NCBI GenBank assembly: GCA_902619315.1
Contig: CACNDW010000004.1
Coordinates: forward strand, 54,596-118,595
Direction of reading: 5' to 3'
DNA length: 64,000 nucleotides
Origin: an uncultured Bacteroidota bacterium
GTDB taxonomy: Bacteria; Bacteroidota; Bacteroidia; Flavobacteriales; Flavobacteriaceae
Under the pieces are notes generated by a model. It did not search any database and was not told the DNA's origin. It saw only the letters and a list, made by a program, of their open reading frames with translations. Shown in pieces: positions 57,244 to 64,000 of this stretch. Position 1 is the stretch's first letter. Each line of letters opens with the position of its first letter. The translations under genes were made by a program, and so were the position numbers.

Positions 57244-58896
57244 TTGATTGCCAGTCTAAAGATTTCGAATTATGCTCTTATTGAGTATTTGGATATATCC
57301 TTCGATACAGGTATGACTTGTATTACTGGAGAAACTGGAGCTGGAAAATCCATTCTTATGGGTGGACTTGGTTTGGTCTTGGGTAAAAGAGCAGACATGA
57401 GCGTACTCAAAGATGATAAAAAAAAGTGTGTCATTGAGGCCAGTTTTTTGATTGACAACTACAATCTTCAGAGCTTTTTCGAAGCTTTTGGACTCGACTA
57501 TGAGGCAGAAACTTTTTTGAGAAGAGAAATCATTCCTACTGGAAAGTCAAGGGCATTTATCAATGACACCCCTGTAAATCTAGATATTCTCAGTCGATTG
57601 AGTGAGGTATTAATTGATGTTCATTCTCAATCGGAAAATCAGTCTTTGTTTAAAAATGAGTATCAGTTTTTGGTTTTGGATGCTATAGCAGGAAATCAGG
57701 ATACTCTCAAAGAATACAAAAATAAACTTAGTGAATATCAAAATATCCAAAAGGATTATGACCACTTAAAGAAACTCAATGAGGAGGCTGCAAAAGTTCA
57801 AGATTACAATCAGTTTTTGTATGACGAACTGATCAGTGAGAAATTAACTCCTGATATGCTTATCCCTTTGGAAGAGGAAATTGATCAGTTGTCCAATGTT
57901 GAGGCAATTCAGCAATATCTTTCTAAAAGCATTCACTTGATTGAGGAGGAACAAGTTGGACTGCTTACCCAATTTTCCAGTTTAAATGCTTTACTTAACG
58001 AAGCTGTATCTAAGTCCAAAAATCTAAGTATTTTTCATGAGCGAACAAATAGTCTTTCTATTGAGCTGAAAGACATATTGGACGAGTTAATTAGTAAACA
58101 GGAAACCTTAGAAAGTAATCCCGTTCTATTGGAGATACTTTCGAACCGGTGGGATAAAATCCAAAATCTATTCCAAAAACATCAGGTTGATAATATACGG
58201 GATTTGATTCAAGTGAGGGATAACCTTGAAAAAAAACTTGAGGAGACCCAAGATCTTGAACAAAAGATCAATGTCATAAAAGGTCGGCTGGCTGAATCGA
58301 AAGAATTATTAGATAGTTTATCAAAACAATTGCACCAAAACCGGAAGGAGGCCTCCCCAAAACTATGTGATCAAATGGAGCAAATAATTTCAAAAATGGG
58401 AATGCAAAATGCTAGATTTAGAATTGATTTGACATCCGTTGATCATTTTTTAAGTAATGGTAAAGAACAAATTGATTTTTTGTTTTCTGCGAATTTAGGT
58501 TCTGATTTCAAACCCATCAAAAAAGTAGCTTCAGGGGGAGAGATGTCAAGGATTATGCTTTCGATCAAAGCAATCTTATCCCAATTCAAACAATTACCCA
58601 GCATTGTTTTTGATGAAATTGACACAGGGGTCTCGGGACCGGTCTCAAATGAGATTGCCAACATCATGGCCTATATGTCTGAAAACATGCAGGTATTTAC
58701 CATTACACATCTGCCACAAGTGGCCGCCAAAGGAAAACAACACTTTTTGGTATACAAAGAGGTAAGGGGAAACACTACGATGACTAAACTCAGGGAGTTA
58801 AATCAAGAGGAAAGAATAAAAGAATTGGCCCAAATGCTATCAGGAGAGGAATTGACCCGAACTGCCTTGGATCATGCCAAACAATTACTCAATTAA
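57244..58896 (+). CDS. recN: DNA repair protein RecN (SMC-like ATPase)
   Basis: A protein of 550 residues. Walker A GETGAGKS (Lys35) follows SLKISNYALIEYLDISFDTGMTCI. A long coiled-coil region (about 150-375) separates the halves. The ABC signature ASGGEMSRIMLSIKAIL, Walker B SIVFDEIDTGVSG and ITHLPQVAAKG complete the ATPase. It acts in recombinational repair of double-strand breaks. The start is TTG at 57244 (MIASLKISNY); the next Met is past the first strand. It has its own promoter element. Confidence 0.97.
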   Translation: MIASLKISNYALIEYLDISFDTGMTCITGETGAGKSILMGGLGLVLGKRADMSVLKDDKKKCVIEASFLIDNYNLQSFFEAFGLDYEAETFLRREIIPTGKSRAFINDTPVNLDILSRLSEVLIDVHSQSENQSLFKNEYQFLVLDAIAGNQDTLKEYKNKLSEYQNIQKDYDHLKKLNEEAAKVQDYNQFLYDELISEKLTPDMLIPLEEEIDQLSNVEAIQQYLSKSIHLIEEEQVGLLTQFSSLNALLNEAVSKSKNLSIFHERTNSLSIELKDILDELISKQETLESNPVLLEILSNRWDKIQNLFQKHQVDNIRDLIQVRDNLEKKLEETQDLEQKINVIKGRLAESKELLDSLSKQLHQNRKEASPKLCDQMEQIISKMGMQNARFRIDLTSVDHFLSNGKEQIDFLFSANLGSDFKPIKKVASGGEMSRIMLSIKAILSQFKQLPSIVFDEIDTGVSGPVSNEIANIMAYMSENMQVFTITHLPQVAAKGKQHFLVYKEVRGNTTMTKLRELNQEERIKELAQMLSGEELTRTALDHAKQLLN

Positions 58897-58928
58897 CTGT
58901 ATCTTTAAACAATTTAACAGCATTATTC

Positions 58929-59744
58929 ATGTCTCATAAAATTTTAGAAGGTAAGAAAGGTATCATATTTGGTGCACTAGATAATCAGTCCATTGCATGG
59001 AAAACTGCTGAGGCTGTTAAAGAGGCCGGTGGTGAATTTGTGTTGACCAATGCACCGGTTGCATTTAGGATGGGAACCATTAATGATTTAGCTGAAAAAA
59101 CAGGTAGTAAAATTATCCCTGCAGATGCCACAAAAATGGAAGATTTGGAAAATCTCATCGATCAATCCGTATCTCATTTAGCAGGGAAGTTAGATTTTAT
59201 TTTACATTCCATTGGGATGTCCGTAAATGTCAGAAAAGGCCGAAATTACACCGACTTAAACTATGATTGGATGACCAAAGGCTGGGATGTGTCTTCTGTT
59301 TCTTTTCACAAACTATTACAGACCCTTTATCAAAAAGATGCCATGAACCCCTGGGGTAGTATTCTAGCCCTTTCCTATATTGCTGCTCAAAGGACTTTTC
59401 CCAATTACAACGATATGGCCGATAATAAAGCTTATTTGGAATCTATAGCGAGAAGTTTTGGTTACTTTTTTGGTAAAAACAAAAAAGTAAGGGTAAATAC
59501 CATCTCACAATCACCCACATTAACCACAGCAGGGAAAGGAGTGAAGGGATTGGATGGCTTTCTAAGCTATGCAGATCAAACTGCCCCCCTTGGAAATGCT
59601 TCTGCTGAAGATTGTGCTAAATACTCAGTTATGATGTTTTCTGATTACACAAAGAAAGTAACTCTTCAGAATCTTTTTCACGACGGTGGATTTTCTAACG
59701 TTGGGGTTAGTCAAGAAATTATAGATGCACTAGAAAAAGGCTAA
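58929..59744 (+). CDS. fabI: Enoyl-[acyl-carrier-protein] reductase, FabI type
   Basis: A protein of 271 residues, short-chain dehydrogenase fold. The NADH-binding start KKGIIFGALDNQSIAWKTAEAV resembles FabI rather than classic SDR GxxxGxG. The catalytic pair is Tyr160 and Lys167 (YNDMADNK, Y-x6-K), and LHSIGMS is the substrate loop. NTISQSPTLTTAGKGVKG and NLFHDGGFSNVGVS close the fold. It performs the last reduction of each fatty acid elongation cycle. It lies 32 bases after recN. Confidence 0.96.
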   Translation: MSHKILEGKKGIIFGALDNQSIAWKTAEAVKEAGGEFVLTNAPVAFRMGTINDLAEKTGSKIIPADATKMEDLENLIDQSVSHLAGKLDFILHSIGMSVNVRKGRNYTDLNYDWMTKGWDVSSVSFHKLLQTLYQKDAMNPWGSILALSYIAAQRTFPNYNDMADNKAYLESIARSFGYFFGKNKKVRVNTISQSPTLTTAGKGVKGLDGFLSYADQTAPLGNASAEDCAKYSVMMFSDYTKKVTLQNLFHDGGFSNVGVSQEIIDALEKG

Positions 59745-59776
59745 TAATTTTTCCGACTAGATTATGAATAAAAAAA

Positions 59777-60733
59777 ATGCAGTGGAATTTTGAGTATTTG
59801 AGATTAAGATTTCCAGATAAAAAGAGATTACGTTTCTTTTCGATTTTTGTTGCAGTGTCTTTCTTCTTTTGGATTATAACAAAACTCTCAAACTCCTACA
59901 GCTCTTTTGTTGAGTTTGATGTTAATTTTGTAAATGCCCCCCCTTTGATTGTTTTGGATGAAAATCCAAATGCTAGGTTGAGGACCGATATCACAGCAAG
60001 TGGTTTTGAGCTTTTGATTTACCATTTTATCAAAAATGAAATCAACGTATCAATTGAAAATGCAGATTATAACTTAGGTACTGGAAAAATTGATCTAATG
60101 GGTCAAAAATTTAGGCTTCAACAACAATTGTATAAAAATGTGAGGCTAAATCGTGTTTCTCCCTCCCATTTAAATTTTAAATATGGAAAGTTAAAGCGAC
60201 TTAAAGTTCCAATAATACCACCGAATAATATTAATTTTAAACCAGGCTACGACCAGGCAGGGAACTGGCTTATCCAGCCTGATAGTGTATGGATATATGG
60301 ACCCTCCAAAGAGGTGAACAAAATAAGTGGATTGTCGATTGAGTCTTTGAAAGAGAATGATATTGATGGCGATATAGAAGAAACATTAAAGTTGTTACCG
60401 ATAAATCAAATTCAATATGAAACTCATGAAGTATTGGTAAAAACTAAAGTAAAGCGTTTTACCGAAAAATCTGTAGAAGCATTTATTAACATTAAAAATC
60501 TTCCAGATTCCTTAGCTATTAAACTGTTTCCTCAATCCATTAATATTACTTTTTTGGTTTTGATTGAAAAAGCAGATGTCATTTCAGCAAGAGATTTCAA
60601 GTTCAGTTGCGATTATGATCAAGCCCAAATAAATGATACTAACTCTTTGGATATTTTTTTGGATATTAAACCCAACTATGTTCGTAATGTAAAGTGGAAA
60701 ATCAAAAAAGTGGACTATTTAATTAGAAAATGA
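59777..60733 (+). CDS. YbbR-like domain protein with membrane anchor
   Basis: A protein of 318 residues. One N-terminal membrane segment (about 20-38; FFSIFVAVSFFFWIITKL) is followed by three or four YbbR-like repeats outside the membrane (FVEFDVNFVNAPPLIVLDENPNARLRTDITASGFELL; VPIIPPNNINFKPGYDQAGNWLIQPDSVWIYGPSKEVNKI). In Firmicutes the homologue CdaR regulates a di-AMP cyclase; here no cyclase is adjacent, so that function is uncertain. It overlaps coaE by 4 bases (ATGA). Confidence 0.8.
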   Translation: MQWNFEYLRLRFPDKKRLRFFSIFVAVSFFFWIITKLSNSYSSFVEFDVNFVNAPPLIVLDENPNARLRTDITASGFELLIYHFIKNEINVSIENADYNLGTGKIDLMGQKFRLQQQLYKNVRLNRVSPSHLNFKYGKLKRLKVPIIPPNNINFKPGYDQAGNWLIQPDSVWIYGPSKEVNKISGLSIESLKENDIDGDIEETLKLLPINQIQYETHEVLVKTKVKRFTEKSVEAFINIKNLPDSLAIKLFPQSINITFLVLIEKADVISARDFKFSCDYDQAQINDTNSLDIFLDIKPNYVRNVKWKIKKVDYLIRK

Positions 60734-61314
60734 AAATTATTGGGCTAACCGGTGGTATTGGAAGCGGAAAATCAAAGATATTGTCTGTGTTTTCAAGTTA
60801 TGGTATACCTTGTTACGAATCCGACAGAAGGGCAAAGTGGCTGATGCAGATGGATGCAGAGCTGAAAAGTCAAATCAAATCTTTTTTCGGAGATCAAATT
60901 TATGAGAACAATCAATTTAATCAGAGAAAACTGGCCAAATTGGTTTTTGCTAATAAAGGTAAGCTTGAGGCTCTGAATTCATTGGTTCATCCAAGGGTAA
61001 AGATGGATTTCAAATCATTCGTCAGTCAACAAGACACCCCTTACATAATAAAAGAGGCTGCTATCCTTTTTGAGACTGGGGGAGAAAAAGATTGTGACGC
61101 TACCATTTTGGTAACAGCACCCGAAAAATTAAGGTTACAAAGGGTCTTAAATAGAGAAAAAATTAGTTCAATGGATCTAAAGGCCAGAATTAATAATCAA
61201 TGGAGTGATTCAAGAAAGATTCCATTGGCCGATTATATCATTAACAATATTGATTGGGATAAAACGTTAAAAAAGATAGATGAAATTCATCAAAACTTAT
61301 TAGTCCTTTATTAA
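60730..61314 (+). CDS. coaE: Dephospho-CoA kinase
   Basis: A protein of 194 residues. The P-loop LTGGIGSGKS (Lys14) is followed by YGIPCYESDRRAKWLM (catalytic Asp in ESD) and VHPRVKMDF. IIKEAAILFETGGEKDCDATILVTAPEKLRLQRVLNRE is the lid. It phosphorylates dephospho-CoA, the last step of coenzyme A synthesis. It overlaps the YbbR-like gene by 4 bases. Confidence 0.97.
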   Translation: MKIIGLTGGIGSGKSKILSVFSSYGIPCYESDRRAKWLMQMDAELKSQIKSFFGDQIYENNQFNQRKLAKLVFANKGKLEALNSLVHPRVKMDFKSFVSQQDTPYIIKEAAILFETGGEKDCDATILVTAPEKLRLQRVLNREKISSMDLKARINNQWSDSRKIPLADYIINNIDWDKTLKKIDEIHQNLLVLY

Positions 61315-61391
61315 TTATCTTTATTAACAATACATTAAGTATTTGACTTATCTATTTTAATGAAATTTGAGTTTTATAAACAATGTAGCAT

Positions 61392-62978
61392 TTGAAAAAA
61401 AATTTTTTCATTTTATTGGTTACACTAATGATCGTATCCTTGGTTGCCGTTATTATGGTTCAGGCCTATTGGATAAATAGTGCATTTGAAAACAAGGAAG
61501 AAGAGTTCTCTTTAGCTGTTAGTCAGTCTCTCCAATCCGTATCCAAGAAAGTTGAAGATTTAGAAATTTCAAACTATATAAGTGCTTACCAACAATTAAT
61601 CGATTCAATTGGCACGCCTGACGAGTCGAACTTCACTGATGTATTTTTATTTGTCGATAATGATGATGATATTACTTCGAATTTGACTTCTTTTTATGCA
61701 TTTGGGATACTGCAAGAGGACTATAACATTAGTCTTTCAGATATAAATCCTGAATTTGGAAATGATAATTTAAAAGATTTTAAAAAAGTAAAGACAACAA
61801 CCATATTGAGTAAGGATAAAATCTTTAACCAAGAGAACAGGGTTGCTACATCCATCACCAAATTGAAATCGGTTGAAAGAATGAGTGTTTTTGATCAAGA
61901 GATTTTTCGTTCGGCATACTTAGATTATTCTTCGACGATACCTGTACACAAGCGAATTAGAACCGATGAATTGAGGTTGCTTCTGGACAGGGAATTTAGA
62001 GCTAGAAATATTTTAACCTCGTATGAATTTGGCATATACAATAATGGCCTTTCCACGAAGGTGAAATCCAATGAATATATTGAAGATCAAAAAGGATCCA
62101 AATATGAAACCCCAATTTTTACTCAAGAAAATGGTCAAACCCCTTACAAATTGATTGTTACTTTTCCGGATAGGGATGAATTTGTTTTTTCCTCTATTTT
62201 GAGTGTGGCAGGCTTATCAATTTTCCTAACCCTATTCATTCTTATAGTATCGACTACAGCAATCTATCAAATCATCCGGCAGAAAAAAGTTTCGGAGATG
62301 AAATCAGATTTTATAAACAATATGTCTCATGAGTTTAAAACCCCAATAGCTACTATCAATTTGGCTCTGGATGCAATCTCAAACCCCAAAATACAAAACA
62401 CAAAGACCAAATTATTTAATTATCTCAAAATGATCAGAGAGGAAAATCAACGCATGCTTTCTCAAGTTGAAAACGTACTGATGATTTCGAGACTTGAAAA
62501 GAGCTCATCTCCTATTCAATTTTCGGAGATAGATATTCACAATGCGGTTCAGGATGCACTCCATCGTGTCGACTTGATTATAAAAAATCAAAAAGGGAGC
62601 ATTTATGTCCAACTAGAAGCATTGCAAACCAGATTTAAGGGAAATTTGAACCATTTTACAAATCTTATTGTCAATTTGTTGGACAATGCGATTAAGTATT
62701 CTGATGGAACTCCTAAGATTAGCATCAGCACCTATGTTGTGGACAAGATGATTAATTTAAAAATTAAAGATCAAGGGATTGGAATGGATGTAAATACTCA
62801 AAAACATATATTTGAGAAGTTTTTTCGTGAGCAAAGTGGGAATATTCACAATGTTAAAGGTCATGGCTTGGGACTTACGTACGTAAAAAAAATAGTTGAG
62901 CTACACGGCGGAGACATCAAATTAATAAGTAAAATAGGTGAGGGGACAACTTTTTTAATTTCAGTACCAGTTCTTTAA
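61392..62978 (+). CDS. Membrane sensor histidine kinase
   Basis: A protein of 528 residues. Two membrane segments (about 5-27 and 268-292) frame a 240-residue periplasmic domain with no motif I recognise. The cytoplasmic part has HisKA with phospho-acceptor His313 (NNMSHEFKTPIATINLALDAI), the N box NLIVNLLDNAIKYSDG, the G1 box DQGIGMD and the G2 box GHGLGLTYVKKIVELHGGDI. It phosphorylates the response regulator that starts 22 bases downstream. The start is TTG at 61392, right after an in-frame TAG; no ATG precedes the first membrane segment. The stimulus is unknown. Confidence 0.92.
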   Translation: MKKNFFILLVTLMIVSLVAVIMVQAYWINSAFENKEEEFSLAVSQSLQSVSKKVEDLEISNYISAYQQLIDSIGTPDESNFTDVFLFVDNDDDITSNLTSFYAFGILQEDYNISLSDINPEFGNDNLKDFKKVKTTTILSKDKIFNQENRVATSITKLKSVERMSVFDQEIFRSAYLDYSSTIPVHKRIRTDELRLLLDREFRARNILTSYEFGIYNNGLSTKVKSNEYIEDQKGSKYETPIFTQENGQTPYKLIVTFPDRDEFVFSSILSVAGLSIFLTLFILIVSTTAIYQIIRQKKVSEMKSDFINNMSHEFKTPIATINLALDAISNPKIQNTKTKLFNYLKMIREENQRMLSQVENVLMISRLEKSSSPIQFSEIDIHNAVQDALHRVDLIIKNQKGSIYVQLEALQTRFKGNLNHFTNLIVNLLDNAIKYSDGTPKISISTYVVDKMINLKIKDQGIGMDVNTQKHIFEKFFREQSGNIHNVKGHGLGLTYVKKIVELHGGDIKLISKIGEGTTFLISVPVL

Positions 62979-63000
62979 TGTCATAAATAAATTTATACCT

Positions 63001-63720
63001 ATGAATGTTGAAAAAAAGAAAATTTTAATTGTAGAAGATGATTTCAACTTTGGAAATATTCTCAAAGACTATCTTATTCTCAACGATTATTTTGTTGTTT
63101 TAGCCAAAAATGGGATTGAGGGAATGGAAAAGTTTAAAAAAGAAAACTTTGACCTCTGTATACTTGATGTAATGATGCCTTTCAAAGATGGTTTTAGCTT
63201 GGGAAAGGAGATTAGGGAAAAAAATGAAACTATTCCCCTGTTTTTCCTTTCAGCAAAAAATCTCAAGGAAGATGTCTTGCGAGGGTTTAAAATTGGAGCC
63301 GATGATTATCTGACCAAACCCTTTGATTCCGAGGTGCTTCTTGCCAAAATAAAGGCGATTTTAAACCGTAAAAATCTTGTTAACATTCCTGAATCCAATA
63401 TTTATGAATTTGATATAGGAAAATTTAAATTCAATTCAAAACTTCGATTTTTATCTTTTCTTGAAGAAGATCCTATCAAATTATCTCCAAAAGAAAATCA
63501 ATTATTAAGACTTTTAGTATTGCATTTTAACGATTTACTTCCTAGAGAAATTGCACTTAATAAAATTTGGAGGGATGACAATTACTTTACATCTAGGAGT
63601 ATGGATGTTTACATTGCAAAGTTGCGAAAATATTTAAAAACTGATACTGATGTTGAAATACTAAATATTCATGGAGAGGGTTTTAGGCTTGTTGTGAAGG
63701 GTATAAATGCCACTTATTGA
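63001..63720 (+). CDS. OmpR-family response regulator
   Basis: A protein of 239 residues. The receiver domain (about 7-122) has ILIVEDD, the phospho-acceptor Asp56 in LCILDVMMP and Lys106 in DDYLTKPFD. The winged-helix DNA-binding domain (about 140-235; LSPKENQLLRLLV, RSMDVYIAKLRKYLKTD, ILNIHGEGFRLVV) is of OmpR type. It is the partner of the histidine kinase just upstream. Target genes are unknown. Its 3' end overlaps the convergent recombinase gene by 7 bases. Confidence 0.95.
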   Translation: MNVEKKKILIVEDDFNFGNILKDYLILNDYFVVLAKNGIEGMEKFKKENFDLCILDVMMPFKDGFSLGKEIREKNETIPLFFLSAKNLKEDVLRGFKIGADDYLTKPFDSEVLLAKIKAILNRKNLVNIPESNIYEFDIGKFKFNSKLRFLSFLEEDPIKLSPKENQLLRLLVLHFNDLLPREIALNKIWRDDNYFTSRSMDVYIAKLRKYLKTDTDVEILNIHGEGFRLVVKGINATY

Positions 63721-64000
63721 TTTCTTGGATGAAATTTCTCTATCACTTTTTTCAAGTGCTTGTTGTCTAGGTGGGTATAAATTTCTGTCGTAGTTATACT
63801 CTCATGACCCATCAATAGTTGTATGCTCCTCAGGTCTGCACCATTTTCTAGCAAATGTGTTGCAAATGAGTGTCTTAATGTATGCGGACTTATTTTTTTT
63901 TCTATTCCTGCTTTTTTCGCAGAGTCTTTTACGATTGTAAAAATCATTGCCCTAGTTATTTTTTTACCATTCCTATTAAGGAACAGTATATCATAGTCTG
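63714..64000 (-). CDS. XerC/XerD-type tyrosine recombinase, C-terminal part (5' end outside window)
   Basis: The frame is open to the window edge, so only the last 95 or so residues are present (reading DYDILFLNRNGKKITRAMIF upstream of the first internal ATG at 63947). The catalytic H-x-x-R is in SPHTLRHSFATHLL, the second His in LLMGHESITTTEIY, and the nucleophile Tyr is in EIYTHLDNKHL. This is the C-terminal core of XerC/XerD, which resolve chromosome dimers at dif. With no phage or transposon genes nearby, a housekeeping XerD is likeliest. Confidence 0.9.
   Translation of the reverse strand, partial: DYDILFLNRNGKKITRAMIFTIVKDSAKKAGIEKKISPHTLRHSFATHLLENGADLRSIQLLMGHESITTTEIYTHLDNKHLKKVIEKFHPRNQ

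Overview
The window looks like a piece of a low-GC chromosome from the Bacteroidota, most likely a Flavobacteriaceae-type marine bacterium. The evidence is (i) families seen mainly in that group (DUF5916, DUF4835, DUF6095, DUF6913, the Bacteroidota-type omega subunit next to bamD and coaBC, and a short MenE); (ii) repeated TAnnTTTG promoter elements just upstream of genes; (iii) weak or absent Shine-Dalgarno sequences with many TTG/GTG starts; (iv) flavobacterial gene orders (infC-rpmI-rplT behind thrS, dapF-GNAT-mltG, DUF6913-dapA, bamD-rpoZ-coaBC-DUF4835-recN). I see no phage, insertion sequence, CRISPR array, tRNA or rRNA. No gap longer than 300 bases lacks a gene. This is core chromosome.

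Layout. 1-660: end of a DsbD-like gene. 667-5780: minus-strand genes for a DUF5916 outer-membrane protein, a creatininase-family hydrolase, a nitroreductase and an aldehyde dehydrogenase. 5990-21281: branched-chain amino acid block in two converging arrays. ilvD-ilvB-ilvH-ilvC plus gapN run on the plus strand; leuA-leuC-leuD-(second LeuA-family gene)-leuB plus a GH20 hexosaminidase lipoprotein run on the minus strand. Together these cover valine and leucine synthesis and most of isoleucine synthesis. 21427-26522: a conserved helical protein, an RluA-type pseudouridine synthase, panB and dnaK. 26596-30361: a menaquinone-linked mini-cluster with a YdiI/MenI-like thioesterase, a PAS domain fused to a MenA-type prenyltransferase, a CPBP membrane protease and MenE. 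30358-42809: mostly minus-strand housekeeping genes (acyl-CoA carboxylase, fumC, arsC-like, thrS-infC-rpmI-rplT, murQ, icd, rplS, trmD, an HtrA protease). 42914-52348: dapF, GNAT, mltG, an RsmI-family methyltransferase, a frameshifted LMW phosphatase, dnaA, ribD, prmC, ligA. 52442-63720: dapA, bamD, rpoZ, coaBC, recN, fabI, a YbbR-like protein, coaE and a two-component system. 63714-64000: the C-terminal end of a tyrosine recombinase.

Most notable: the PAS-prenyltransferase fusion at 27027-28373, which would place a sensory domain on the membrane-attachment step of menaquinone synthesis; an AUA start codon for infC; a LMW protein-tyrosine phosphatase gene broken by a one-base frameshift that has also lost its P-loop arginine; a palindrome plus an RpoN-like -24/-12 element upstream of dnaK; an unlisted 53-residue membrane protein at 33642-33803; and several genes whose TAnnTTTG element lies only 3-6 bases before the start codon, suggesting nearly leaderless mRNAs. 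Several gene starts were moved from the longest possible frame where family alignment, signal peptides or promoter position required it.
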